Assembly: GCF_002284575.1 (NCBI RefSeq)
Contig: NZ_NPKJ01000015.1
Span: 62,001-126,000, forward strand
Direction of reading: 5' to 3'
DNA from: Mesorhizobium temperatum
Lineage (GTDB): Bacteria; Pseudomonadota; Alphaproteobacteria; Rhizobiales; Rhizobiaceae
Length of the DNA: 64,000 bases
This document shows positions 35,823-46,608 of this stretch, piece by piece (within the stretch, counting starts at the first letter, position 1; every line of letters starts with the position of its first letter). The notes beneath the pieces are model-generated. The model made no database searches. It saw nothing but the letters and a program-made list of their open reading frames with translations, and was not told the DNA's origin. The translations under genes were made by a program, and so were the position numbers.

Positions 35823-37001
35823 ATGAAGTCTCCCGACAGCGCCTCGATCCAAGAATCCGATATCGCGATCATCGGCGGCGGTATTGCCGGAGCGAGTGCG
35901 GCCTATGAGCTGGCGGCCGTCTCGTCGGTCATCCTGCTCGAGCGCGAAAGCCATTGCGGCTACCATTCCACCGGCCGGTCGGCCGCGAGCTTTACCGAGA
36001 ATTACGGCAACGCCGTCATCCGACGGCTGGCGATCGCCAGCCGATCTTTTCTCGAAGCGCCGCCCGAGGGCTTTTGCGATCATCCCTTGACGCTCCCGCG
36101 TGGCATGCTGACCATCGCGCGCCAGGATCAGCTGGGCCGGCTTGAAGAGGAACTCGAAAAGGCCAGGCAATTCGTGCCGTCGATCCATCGGGTCAGCCCC
36201 GAACAGGCGTTGGCGCGCGTGCCGGTGCTGCGATCGGAGTATGTCGCCGGTGCGTTCGTCGAACCAGGCTGTCGCGAGATCGACGTCAACGAGCTTCATC
36301 AGGGTTTCCTGCGCACTGCGCGCAAGCATGGCGGCCGGATCGTCACCAATGCAGGCGTCGACGCAATCGAGCGGCACAAGGATCGCTGGATCCTGCAGAC
36401 GAGCCAGGGACTATTCGCCGCGCCGATCCTCGTCAATGCGGCCGGCGCCTGGGCCGACAGGATCGCCGCTCTGGCCAAAATTGCCCCGATCGGTCTGGTG
36501 CCGAAGCGACGCACTGCGTTCCATGTCGCGGCACCGGATGGCGTCTCGATTGCCAGCTGGCCGCTGGTCAACGATGTCGGCGAGGAATTCTACCTCAAGC
36601 CGGACGCCGGCCGGATTTTCGTCTCGCCGGCGGATGCGACCCCGAGCGAGCCGATGGACGCCTATCCCGACGATTTCGACGTCGCCGTCGGCGTCGATCG
36701 CCTGCAGCGGGCGACGACGATCGACGTGCGCCGGATAGAGCATCAATGGGCGGGCCTGCGCAGTTTTGTCAGCGACGCCTCGCCGGTGGTCGGCTTCGAC
36801 GCCGAGGCCGAGGGCTTCTTCTGGCTGGCGGGCCAGGGCGGCTACGGCATCAAGACATCGCCGGCGCTCGCCAGGGCATGTCGCGATCTAATCGGCACCG
36901 GACGCTTGCCGGATGATCTGTTGCGTCAAGGCATCGAGCCGGGTGATCTTGCGCCCGGCCGGATCGGGGCGACATCCGCGCCGGAGGAAAAAGCACCGTG
37001 A
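35823..37001 (+). CDS. FAD-dependent oxidoreductase, DAO family
   Basis: A 392-residue flavoenzyme of the D-amino-acid oxidase/glycine-sarcosine oxidase family. The FAD-binding motif IAIIGGGIAGASAAYEL is near residue 15, followed by the acidic end of strand two (LLERES) and GYHSTGRSAA. The C-terminal FAD contact is FFWLAGQGGYGIKTSPA. It oxidises an amine carbon to an imine, which hydrolyses to a keto acid. Position beside RidA and a carbamoyl-D-amino-acid hydrolase suggests D-amino acids or sarcosine as substrates. It overlaps the RidA start by GTGA (36998-37001). Confidence 0.88.
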   Translation: MKSPDSASIQESDIAIIGGGIAGASAAYELAAVSSVILLERESHCGYHSTGRSAASFTENYGNAVIRRLAIASRSFLEAPPEGFCDHPLTLPRGMLTIARQDQLGRLEEELEKARQFVPSIHRVSPEQALARVPVLRSEYVAGAFVEPGCREIDVNELHQGFLRTARKHGGRIVTNAGVDAIERHKDRWILQTSQGLFAAPILVNAAGAWADRIAALAKIAPIGLVPKRRTAFHVAAPDGVSIASWPLVNDVGEEFYLKPDAGRIFVSPADATPSEPMDAYPDDFDVAVGVDRLQRATTIDVRRIEHQWAGLRSFVSDASPVVGFDAEAEGFFWLAGQGGYGIKTSPALARACRDLIGTGRLPDDLLRQGIEPGDLAPGRIGATSAPEEKAP

Positions 37002-37015
37002 GCAAGGATGACCGC

Positions 37016-37364
37016 ATGACAATCGAACGCTTCGAGAACGGACCACGCTTCTGCCGTGTGCTCAGCCACATTGGGCATTGTCTATCTGGCCGGCATGACG
37101 GCCGACGATCTGTCGGGCGACACCACGCAGCAGACGCGCGACGTGCTCGCCAAGGTCGACACCTATCTGGCGAAGGCCGGCGGCGACAAGTCCAGTATCC
37201 TGAGCGCCACGGTATGGCTGCGCGACATTGCCGACTTCGACAAGATGAACGCCGCCTGGGACGCCTGGATCGACAAAAGCGCCATGCCGGTGCGGGCAAC
37301 GGTCGAAGCCAGGCTCGCCGGCGACGGCTATCGCGTCGAGATCATGGTGACCGCTGCAGCCTGA
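37016..37364 (+). pseudogene. RidA-family imine deaminase, interrupted by a one-base frameshift
   Basis: RidA proteins speed the hydrolysis of reactive imines made by amino-acid oxidases. The 5' frame reads MTIERFENGPRFCRVLSHIG. The rest, GIVYLAGMTADDLSGDTTQQ to the stop at 37364, lies in another frame. Removing one G from the GGG at 37073-37075 joins them into a normal protein of about 115 residues with the family's VEARLAGDGYRVEI ending. The cause is a real mutation, a sequencing error or slippage; the extra base is in a run of only three G, which argues mildly against slippage. The 5' frame stays open to 37789 as nonsense. Confidence 0.8.
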
Positions 37365-37391
37365 GCTGCGATCTATTGGGGAGACGACGCC

Positions 37392-38300
37392 ATGGCTCGA
37401 GACCTGTCCATCGCGGTCTGCCAGACCGGCCCGATACAGAAAAGCGCGCAACGGCCCGAAACGGTGGACCGGCTGGTCGCGCTTCTGGAAAAAGCGGCCG
37501 CCGCCGGCGCGGAAATCGCGGTGTTTCCCGAACTGGCGCTGACAACCTTCTTTCCGCGTTGGCGCATCGACGACCGGGCCGAGATCGAAGCGTTCTTCGA
37601 GCCCGCCATGCCGGGCCCGCAGACGCAGCGCCTTTACGACGCCGCGGCGCGGCTCAGGATAGGCTTTGCGCTCGGATATGCCGAGCTGGCGCGCGTCGAC
37701 GGGGCCCGCTTCAACACGATGGATCTGGTCGGGCAGGACGGCAAGCTTGTCGGGCGCTACCGCAAGATCCATGTGCCGGGATCAAGTGAGCCGGAACCGG
37801 GCACGACCGTCCATCTCGAGCGGCGTTATTTCGAGCCGGGCAATCTCGGCTTTCCGGTCTTCGTCTATCGCGGCGTGCGCGTCGGCATGGCCATCTGCAA
37901 CGACCGGCGCTGGCCGGAGACCTACCGCATGCTCTGCCTCAACGGCGCCGAAATTGTCCTGATCGGCTACAACACGCCGCTGCTGCTCGATGAGGCGCCG
38001 GCGCAGGCGCATCTGCGCATGTTCCACAATCATCTGCCGATGCAGGCCGGCGCCTATCAGAACACGGTCTGGGTCGCGGCAGCGGCCAAGGCCGGCGTCG
38101 AGGACGGCCAGGCCTTGATCGGCGGCTCCTGCATCATCGCCCCGACCGGCGAAATCGCGGCGCAGGCGATGTCGCTCGACGACGAGGTGATCGTCCATCG
38201 CGCCGATCTCGACCTGATCGCCGTCTGCCGCAAGGTGAATTTCGACTTCGCCAGATATCGCCGGCCCGACCAATATCAGCTGATCGCGGATCAGGTTTGA
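37392..38300 (+). CDS. N-carbamoyl-D-amino-acid hydrolase (nitrilase superfamily)
   Basis: A 302-residue carbon-nitrogen hydrolase that releases D-amino acid, CO2 and ammonia from N-carbamoyl-D-amino acids. The catalytic triad is in place: Glu in VFPELALTTFFPRW, Lys in YRKIHVPG and Cys in MAICNDRRWPETYR; this last motif is characteristic of D-carbamoylases. Length is the usual 300-305. It is the last gene of the plus-strand operon and faces the hydantoinase/amide operon, giving a hydantoin to carbamoyl-amino acid to D-amino acid route. A palindromic element follows. Confidence 0.93.
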   Translation: MARDLSIAVCQTGPIQKSAQRPETVDRLVALLEKAAAAGAEIAVFPELALTTFFPRWRIDDRAEIEAFFEPAMPGPQTQRLYDAAARLRIGFALGYAELARVDGARFNTMDLVGQDGKLVGRYRKIHVPGSSEPEPGTTVHLERRYFEPGNLGFPVFVYRGVRVGMAICNDRRWPETYRMLCLNGAEIVLIGYNTPLLLDEAPAQAHLRMFHNHLPMQAGAYQNTVWVAAAAKAGVEDGQALIGGSCIIAPTGEIAAQAMSLDDEVIVHRADLDLIAVCRKVNFDFARYRRPDQYQLIADQV

Positions 38301-38321
38301 GGTGACAGCCCTCGCTGGCGT

Positions 38322-38422
38322 TAGAGCGCTTTGCGTTTTGGTGGAACCAAAACGGCGCCCTAACTCTTTGTTTTAACGCATTTTGTCGGACGCCAAACGA
38401 AGACGTTTGGCTGCAAAATGCT

Positions 38423-38425
<3 letters not shown>
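38322..38425. repeat. Intergenic nested-palindrome repeat between convergent genes
   Basis: Ends are TAGAGC (38322-38327) and GCTCTA (38420-38425). Inside are CGTTTTGG-5-CCAAAACG (38334-38354) and a nested hairpin GCATTTTG...CCAAACG...CGTTTGG...CAAAATGC (38378-38421). It sits between convergent operons, where it may stop transcription both ways. It resembles a repeat family scattered through rhizobial genomes. Confidence 0.8.
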
Positions 38426-40251
<1,826 letters not shown>

Positions 40252-40255
<4 letters not shown>

Positions 40256-41196
40256 TCGAAGACGCAGCGCGGGAAGTAGAACGACACCACCCAGTTCGGC
40301 ATGTCGACGATCTCGCTGATCCGGAGATCGCCGCAGACCGAAACCAGCATGTAGGCCTCGACCGGCTCCATTCCGTAGCGGCCGGCAAGCAGGTCGATCA
40401 TCTGGGAGACCGCTTCTCTGGCGCCCGTCATCAGGTCCGGTCCGATGCCGGTCGTCACCTCGTAGCCCTTGGCATCGAGATGGCGCGTCACTGGCCCTGG
40501 CGTGGTGAAGCGCGGTGTCTTCAGCCGCGCATCCTTAACCAGGTCGAGCTTGAGCACGACATCCATCGGGCTTTCGATCGCCGTGCCGCACACTTCGCCG
40601 TCGCCCTGCGCGGCATGCGTGTCGCCGACCGAAAACAGCGCACCGGCCACCTCCACCGGCAGATAGAGCGTGGTGCCGGCCGCGAGATCGCGGATGTCGA
40701 GATTGCCGCCGACGCGCCTTGGCGGCACCACCGAGTGAAGGCCCATTTCAGCCAGCGCGTTGCCGATGGTGCCGGCAAAGGGTTTCAGCGGCACGCGGGC
40801 TTGCCTGCCGAACAGCGCCGGCTCGAGCGAGACGGCGTCGTATGTCCAGATGTTCAGCGCCGGTTCCGGGAAGTCGTCGGCGAGTAGGCCGAACCCAGGA
40901 ATGTTCCCCGTCCAACCGAAGCCGGACGGCTTGAACATCTCGATCGTCACCTTCAATGCATCGCCCGGCTCGGCACCTTCGACGAAGATCGGCCCGGTCA
41001 CCGGGTTGATCCTGTCGAAGTCGAGCTTGGCGACGTCGGCAACGGTGCTGTCGGCCTGAAGCTGGCCACCTGACGAATCGAGGCACTGGAATTCGATCGT
41101 CGAACCGGGCGCCACCCGCTCAGTCGGGACAAAGGAATTGTCCCAGCCGAAATGATGATGGCGACCGTGGATGGTGTAGTCGCAGTTATTGCACAT
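40252..41196 (-). CDS. Acetamidase/formamidase family protein
   Basis: A 314-residue amidohydrolase of the FmdA/AmdA family, releasing ammonia from formamide, acetamide or a related small amide in the cytosol. Characteristic segments are HHHFGWDNSFVPTERVAPGS, VTGPIFVEGAEPGDALKV, GDTHAAQGDGEVCGTAIE and a conserved VDMPNWVVSFYFPR-like end. The Asp and His residues in GDTHAAQGDGE probably form the metal site. It overlaps the upstream binding-protein gene by 11 bp and the ATPase by 4 bp. Control by the AmiC/AmiR pair in the same operon fits an amide substrate. Confidence 0.92.
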
Positions 41197-42829
41197 CGGT
41201 CACATACACATTGTCGTAGTTGATCGGGATATGGACAGGGTCGACATAGAGATTGTCGGCGCCGCCCATCCGGGCCGATTTCATGGTGAAGCGCTGCTCG
41301 TTGAAGACCGGCACCCAGGGCGCGTCTTCCATGATCTTGCCGTAGATCGCGCTCCACATCTTGGCACGTTCGGCTGATTTGGCCGGATCGACGATCGAGT
41401 CGGCCTCCGCCGCCTTGGCGTCGAGATCCTTGTTGCAGTACCACGACCAGTTCCAGCCACCCGGAACCGCGCCGGCGCAGCCGAGGATCGGCCCGTAGAA
41501 GTTCGACGGATCGGGGAAATCGGCGATCCAGGCCATGCCGCCGGACCAGATCATCGGCGCGCCGGCCTTGTCGCCGCCGGCGGCGATAACATTGGCCTGC
41601 GCGAGCGACTGGATGCTGGCCTTGATGCCGACGGCCGCCAAATCCTGCTGGATCGCCTGGGCGATGCGCGGGTTGGGATCGGTGTTCATGGCGAACAGCT
41701 GCGTGTCGAAACCATCGGGATGACCGGCCTCGGCAAGCAAAGCCTTGGCTTTGGCCACGTCATAGGGATAGCCCTTGAATTCCTTGTCGTAGCCGGGCAT
41801 CGACGGCGGCAGCGGCTGGTTGGCCGGCACCGCACGGTTGTTGATCAGCTGGACGATACGGTCCTTGTTGATCGCCATGTTGACCGCTTGCCGCACCTTC
41901 ACATTGTCGAACGGCGCCATGGTGGTGTTCATGGTGATGTAGCCGGTGTGCAACTGGCCGCCCTCGACAACGCGGGCCTTCTGCTCGGGATCGGCCATCA
42001 CCTCCTGGAACTTGGCCGGCGGAATGCCGTCGCCGGGAATGTCGATCTCGCCCTTCTGCAGCCGCAGCAGCGCCACGATCGGCTCCTGGCCGATCTCGAA
42101 GCTGACCTTGTCGAGATACGGCAGGCCCTTGTGCCAGTAATCCGGGTTGCGCTCGAAGACGACGCGCTGACCGAGCGTCCATTCGGCGAACTTGAAAGCC
42201 CCGGTGCCGACCGGATGCTTGCCGAAATCCGCGCCGTATTTCTCGACCTCCTCCTTCGGCACAACATGCGAGAAGTTGATGGCCATGACATGCAGGAAGG
42301 TGGCGTCGGGCCGGGTCAGTTCGAACTTGATCGTGTAGGGGTCGACGACGGTGACGCCCGCCAGGCTTTCCGCCTTGCCGGCAGCGACATCGTCATGGCC
42401 CTTGATGGAGCCGAAGAAGCCGGCGCCCGGGCTCTGCGTCTTCGGATTGGTGACGCGGTCGAGCGAATATTTCACGTCGTCGGCAGTCATCTCGCGGCCA
42501 TTGTGGAACTTCACCCCTTGGCGCAGCTTGAAGGTGAAGGTCTTGCCGTCGGGCGCAATCTCGTAGCTCTCGGCGAGGTCGGGCCGCAGGTTGGTGGTGC
42601 CCGGCTCATAGTCCATCAGCCCGTCGAACAGGCTCTTGATCATCGACCAGTTCTGCCAGTCATAGCCGATGGCCGGATCGAGCGTAGCGACGTCGTCCTT
42701 GTAGGTGATGGTGATCGCGCCGCCCGGCTTGGCGTTCGGATCGACGGCATCCTCGGCGCGTACGCTTGTCATGCCGAGCATCAGCGCGAGCGCCGACACT
42801 GCAACGGTGGAGGTCAATAATTTCTTCAT
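41186..42829 (-). CDS. ABC transporter substrate-binding protein, peptide/opine type
   Basis: A 547-residue periplasmic binding protein of the DppA/OppA family. It has a Sec signal peptide (MKKLLTSTVAVSALALMLGM, cleavage near VRAED). The family signature LRPDLAESYEIAPDGKTFTF and KLRQGVKFHNGREMTADDV follow. The substrate is unknown; gene context suggests amide, carbamoyl or hydantoin compounds. The ATG at 42829 is chosen from the signal peptide; the open frame runs much further upstream as antisense-like text over the permease gene. Confidence 0.93.
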   Translation of the reverse strand: MKKLLTSTVAVSALALMLGMTSVRAEDAVDPNAKPGGAITITYKDDVATLDPAIGYDWQNWSMIKSLFDGLMDYEPGTTNLRPDLAESYEIAPDGKTFTFKLRQGVKFHNGREMTADDVKYSLDRVTNPKTQSPGAGFFGSIKGHDDVAAGKAESLAGVTVVDPYTIKFELTRPDATFLHVMAINFSHVVPKEEVEKYGADFGKHPVGTGAFKFAEWTLGQRVVFERNPDYWHKGLPYLDKVSFEIGQEPIVALLRLQKGEIDIPGDGIPPAKFQEVMADPEQKARVVEGGQLHTGYITMNTTMAPFDNVKVRQAVNMAINKDRIVQLINNRAVPANQPLPPSMPGYDKEFKGYPYDVAKAKALLAEAGHPDGFDTQLFAMNTDPNPRIAQAIQQDLAAVGIKASIQSLAQANVIAAGGDKAGAPMIWSGGMAWIADFPDPSNFYGPILGCAGAVPGGWNWSWYCNKDLDAKAAEADSIVDPAKSAERAKMWSAIYGKIMEDAPWVPVFNEQRFTMKSARMGGADNLYVDPVHIPINYDNVYVTDVQ

Positions 42830-42873
42830 CTCATGTTCCCTTTCTCTGGTTTTTATCGGTCTTTTTTTGGTTT

Positions 42874-43794
42874 TCATCTGAGCTTGATGCGCGGGTCGAT
42901 GAACGGTGCGACGGTGTCGGCCAGGAGATTGCCGAGCACGATGGCGAAGGCCGAAACCAGGGTGACACCCATGATGATCGGAATGTCGACCCGCTGGATG
43001 GCCTGCCAGGCAAGCTGGCCGATGCCGGGCCAGCCGAACACGCTTTCGACCACCACGATGCCGCCCATGAAGATGCCGATGTCGATGCCGATCATGGCGA
43101 TGACCGGCAGGATGGCGTTGGGCAGTGCATGGCGGAAAATGATGGCGCCGCGCGCAAGGCCCTTGGCGCGGGCGGTCCGCATATAGTCCTGGCGCAGCAC
43201 GTCGATCATCGACGAGCGCATCATGCGGGCGTACCAGCCGGCGCCGAGGATGCCCATGGTCAGCGAGGGCAGCACCAAATGGCGCCAGGTGCCGTAACCG
43301 CCGATCGGAAACCAGCCGAGCCGGACGGCGAATACATAAAGGAGCAGCAGGCCGACGACGAATTGCGGCGCCGAGACGCCGACAAAGGAAGCGACCATGA
43401 GTGTCTGGTCGGTGGCGGTGCCGCGCCTGACGGCGGCAAGCAGGCCCATCGTCAGGCCGATCGCCAGCTCGCAAAGGATGGCGCCGACCATCAGCAGCAG
43501 GCTTGCCGGCAGCCGCGAGACGATGAGCTCCGTGACCTCGGAACGCTGGATGTAGGAGCGTCCGAGATCGCCGCTGAGCAGGCTGGTCAGATAGTGCCAG
43601 TACTGGATGATGAAGGGCTGATCGAGGCCGAGCTGCCGGCGGATGTTCTCGACCGTCTCGGGCGTGGCGCTACGGCCGGCGATCTGTCGGACGGGATCGG
43701 CGGGCAGCAGGTAGAGCAATGCAAAGGTGATCAGCGACACGCCGAGCAGGATGAGCAGCGATTGAATGACGCGGCGGCCGAGATAGGCGATCAT
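42874..43794 (-). CDS. ABC transporter permease, DppB type
   Basis: A 306-residue inner-membrane permease with six predicted helices. The N-terminus (LGRRVIQSLLILLGVSLITF and LLPADPVRQIAG) is typical of DppB-type subunits. The ATPase-docking loop is DYMRTARAKGLARGAIIFRH. Helices near the end include IGIFMGGIVVVESVFGWPGI. The start ATG at 43794 overlaps the stop of the partner permease by ATGA. It forms the channel with the adjacent permease. Confidence 0.94.
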   Translation of the reverse strand: MIAYLGRRVIQSLLILLGVSLITFALLYLLPADPVRQIAGRSATPETVENIRRQLGLDQPFIIQYWHYLTSLLSGDLGRSYIQRSEVTELIVSRLPASLLLMVGAILCELAIGLTMGLLAAVRRGTATDQTLMVASFVGVSAPQFVVGLLLLYVFAVRLGWFPIGGYGTWRHLVLPSLTMGILGAGWYARMMRSSMIDVLRQDYMRTARAKGLARGAIIFRHALPNAILPVIAMIGIDIGIFMGGIVVVESVFGWPGIGQLAWQAIQRVDIPIIMGVTLVSAFAIVLGNLLADTVAPFIDPRIKLR

Positions 43795-44699
43795 GCCCGG
43801 CCCCTTTGCGTCGGATCGAGGATGTCGCGCAGCGCATCGCCGATGAGGTTGAAGGCCAGCGCCAGCGCCAGGATCGCCGCACCCGGAAAGAAGACCAGCC
43901 AGGGTGCTGCCTGGAAATAGGTCTGGTTCTCGAAAATGATGTTGCCCCAAGATGCGGTCGGCGGCTGCACGCCGATGCCGAGATAGCTGAGCGTCGCTTC
44001 CAGAAGAACGGTGGTCGAGATGCCGAGCGTGCCCCAGACGATGATCGTCGGCAGCAGATGCGGCAGGATATGGCGAAACAGGATACGTGGCGCGCTTGCC
44101 CCGATCGTACGCTCGGCGTCGATGAACTCTCGCTCGGCGAGCGAGCTTGTCTCGGTGTAGATGACCCGCGCGGTCTGCACCCAGTTCACCAGTGCAATCA
44201 CCATGGCGACGATCCACAGGCTCGGCTGGAGCACCGCCGCCAGGCAGATGGCGAGCAGCAGCGCCGGAAAGGCCATCATCAGATCGGTGAAGCGCATCAG
44301 CGCGCTGCCGATCCAGCCGCGGAAATAGCCCGCGGTGACGCCAACCAGCGTGCCGATCAGAAGCGCGACGCCGTTGGCGACGATGCCGATGACCAGCGAG
44401 GTGCGCGCGCCGAAAAGGATGCGGGTCAGCAGATCGCGGCCGAGCAGATCGGTGCCCAGCCAGAAGCTGGCATTCGGCGGCAAGGGCGCACCTTCAAGCG
44501 TCAGCCCGTCAAACATCTGCTCGTTCGGATCGTAGCCCGTCAGCCACGGCGCCAGGATGGCGCCAGCCACGACGACGGCAACGATCACCAGGCCGATCAA
44601 TGCCAGAGGACGCTTGACCAGGCGCCGCCAGACGCCGGCGCGTGGCTTGACCGGCATGCGCCCGGTTGCCGGAAGATCAGGCGCGATGGGACTGGTCAT
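43791..44699 (-). CDS. ABC transporter permease, DppC type
   Basis: The second, 302-residue permease. The family's N-terminal pattern is present (RPLALIGLVIVAVVVAGAIL, then APWLTGYDPNEQ and WLGTDLLGRDLLTRILFGAR). The coupling loop is EFIDAERTIGASAPRILFRH. It begins inside the end of the antiterminator gene (23-bp overlap) and ends overlapping the DppB-type gene, so transport and regulation are tightly linked in translation. Confidence 0.94.
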   Translation of the reverse strand: MTSPIAPDLPATGRMPVKPRAGVWRRLVKRPLALIGLVIVAVVVAGAILAPWLTGYDPNEQMFDGLTLEGAPLPPNASFWLGTDLLGRDLLTRILFGARTSLVIGIVANGVALLIGTLVGVTAGYFRGWIGSALMRFTDLMMAFPALLLAICLAAVLQPSLWIVAMVIALVNWVQTARVIYTETSSLAEREFIDAERTIGASAPRILFRHILPHLLPTIIVWGTLGISTTVLLEATLSYLGIGVQPPTASWGNIIFENQTYFQAAPWLVFFPGAAILALALAFNLIGDALRDILDPTQRGRA

Positions 44700-45276
44700 C
44701 GCCGCCTTCTTCCGTCATCGCCACGATCCTGCGCGCGGCCTCCTCGACACTGATCTGCCAGCTCATCGCCAGCGACCGGAGCTGCGCATAGGCGCGGCCG
44801 TCCTCGGCGCCTTTCGACAAGGCCTCCACGGCGCGCACGATGGTCTGGCGCTCCGCGACGCGCAGGCGAAGCGACGATATCTCGCTTGCCAAAAGCTTGC
44901 GCGCCTCGAAACTTTGCCGCGCGATCAACAGGGCGCTGTAGACGCCGGCATTGCCGACCGGCTTCAGCAACTGGGCGTCGGCCTTGTGCGACAGCGCCCA
45001 CTCGATGCGGCCTGGCGCTTCGGAGCCGATCAGCGCCACCAGCGGCATCGGCGCTTCGCCCGGCGTCCAGGGGAATTGTTCGTCGAAGCCGAGATCGGCA
45101 TCGAAGAAGACGAAATCCGCCGCCAGCGCCGCGGCCGGCAGCTCCGGCCAGCAGCCGACCGTCTCGAGGCCGATGGCCGACAGTTGCCGCGTGATCGCCT
45201 GCACCGTCGGATGCGGACGATGCAGGACAAAGGCCCTGGCGCCGCCGAGATTCGGGATGCGCGGGATCTTGCTCAC
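44677..45276 (-). CDS. AmiR-type ANTAR antiterminator
   Basis: A 199-residue protein. Residues 10-120 resemble a receiver domain without phosphorylation residues (FVFFDADLGFD is the closest). A coiled coil follows, and then an ANTAR domain (RAVEALSKGAEDGRAYAQLR, SWQISVEEAARRIVAM). By analogy with Pseudomonas AmiR, it binds nascent RNA to allow read-through of leader terminators and is held inactive by AmiC. It overlaps the AmiC-like gene by four bases. No obvious ANTAR two-hairpin target was found by eye upstream. Confidence 0.85.
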   Translation of the reverse strand: MSKIPRIPNLGGARAFVLHRPHPTVQAITRQLSAIGLETVGCWPELPAAALAADFVFFDADLGFDEQFPWTPGEAPMPLVALIGSEAPGRIEWALSHKADAQLLKPVGNAGVYSALLIARQSFEARKLLASEISSLRLRVAERQTIVRAVEALSKGAEDGRAYAQLRSLAMSWQISVEEAARRIVAMTEEGGDDQSHRA

Positions 45277-46400
45277 GACACCACCCTCAGCCGTGGGTGA
45301 CCGAACGTCTCGGTCCGGTCATAGCGGGACAGGTAGGGGTCGGGCGCGACACCCTTGGTCACCAACACAGTCTTGAACGCGGTGCCCTCGATGCGCCCGA
45401 TCTGCACCGGCAAGGTGGCGTGCTGGGTTTGCGGATCGATGGATATGTCGCCGAGCGGGGTTCGAAACGACGTTCCGGCAAAGGCCTGGGGAAGGTCCGG
45501 CCATTGTGCGCCGGGATTGCGGGCGAGGATCTCGGCAAGCGTACGCACCGAGGCATAGGCGGCCGCCTCGAAGGACGAGGCAGGCATGACGGAGGGCGCC
45601 GAATCGCCCTGGCGATCCGCTGCCGACATATCGTGAAAGTACGGCCCGACGGAAAGGTGGCCATTGCCCGCCTCGTTGAGCGCCGGCAACTCGCATTCGG
45701 TCAGATTGCAGGACAGGATCGGGCAGCGCTCCGGCCTGAAATGCGGGTCGCGCTTGGCGAGCTCAGCATAGGCCGCGATGAAGGCATAGGACGAGGAGCC
45801 GATCAGGTTGTTCAAGATGAAATCCGGCCGAGTAGCCTGGATCTCGGCGATCAGCCTGGAGACATCGACCTCGCCGAGCGGCAGGTAGCGCTCGCCCAGA
45901 ACCTTGCCGCCGGCGTCGGCGATCAGGTCGCGGGCGACACGGTTGGTCTCCCAGCCCCAGATGTAGTTCGAGCCGAGCAGGAAACCGTTGGCGCCGAAGC
46001 GCGGCACGACATGGGCCAGCAGCGGGACGAGATGCTGGTTTGGACAAGCGTGCATGTAGACGACATGCTCGTTCGCTTCGAAGCCCTCATAGGGGCAGGC
46101 GTACCAGAGCGTGCCACCGGCGCGCTCGAGGATCGGAATGACCTCCTTGCGGCTCCATGACGTGATGCAGCCAATGATGTGGCGCGCGCCGCTGTTGGCG
46201 AGAATGTCGGCGCAGCCCGTCGCGTAGCCATCGATGTTGCCCTGCGGGTCGCGCTCCACCGGAACGAATTCGATCGGGATGGCGGGATCGGCGTTGACAT
46301 CGGCGATGGCCGTCATCGCACCCGAACGGCAGGATTCGGACAGCAGGCGGTAGTTGCCCGATCGCGAGTAAAGGATGCCGATTTCGATACGCCGTCCCAA
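45273..46400 (-). CDS. AmiC-like amide sensor (periplasmic-binding fold, cytosolic)
   Basis: A 375-residue type I periplasmic-binding-fold protein with no signal peptide, as expected for AmiC, the ligand sensor that restrains AmiR. Hallmarks are RRIEIGILYSRSGNYRLLSE, the ANSGARHIIGCITSWSRKEV region and GFLLGSNYIWGWETNRVARD. The start is placed at TTG 46400, where family similarity begins. An ATG at 46463 is in frame, but the extra 21 residues are low-complexity Arg/Pro. Ligands may be amides, urea-like or carbamoyl compounds handled by the surrounding enzymes. Confidence 0.85.
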   Translation of the reverse strand: MGRRIEIGILYSRSGNYRLLSESCRSGAMTAIADVNADPAIPIEFVPVERDPQGNIDGYATGCADILANSGARHIIGCITSWSRKEVIPILERAGGTLWYACPYEGFEANEHVVYMHACPNQHLVPLLAHVVPRFGANGFLLGSNYIWGWETNRVARDLIADAGGKVLGERYLPLGEVDVSRLIAEIQATRPDFILNNLIGSSSYAFIAAYAELAKRDPHFRPERCPILSCNLTECELPALNEAGNGHLSVGPYFHDMSAADRQGDSAPSVMPASSFEAAAYASVRTLAEILARNPGAQWPDLPQAFAGTSFRTPLGDISIDPQTQHATLPVQIGRIEGTAFKTVLVTKGVAPDPYLSRYDRTETFGHPRLRVVS

Positions 46401-46608
46401 GCAAATCCCCAAAATAACAATGCCCCGCAGCCGCCGCCGCGGAAGGCGAGGCATACGAGGCATTTTTGCCGCCCGGCGGTCAGAGCCGGTATTTCCCCAT
46501 TAGCGTATTCGGTACGGCGGGTCAGTCAAGCGGGAAAAGCGAGGGCCGGGAAAGTGACCGCGTTGCATCTGGTTGCGCGAAGGGGTCCCGCAGAGAACTC
46601 GTCCTATC

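Noticed and set aside
42874..44217. 447-codon frame extending the DppB permease upstream
   Set aside because: The extra N-terminal text is a shadow of the DppC gene; the start at 43794 overlaps the DppC stop by ATGA as expected.
46401..46608. ANTAR-type double hairpin leader before the AmiC-like gene
   Set aside because: GC-rich inverted sequences exist, but no pair of six-base loops with A at position 1 and G at position 4 could be recognised by eye.
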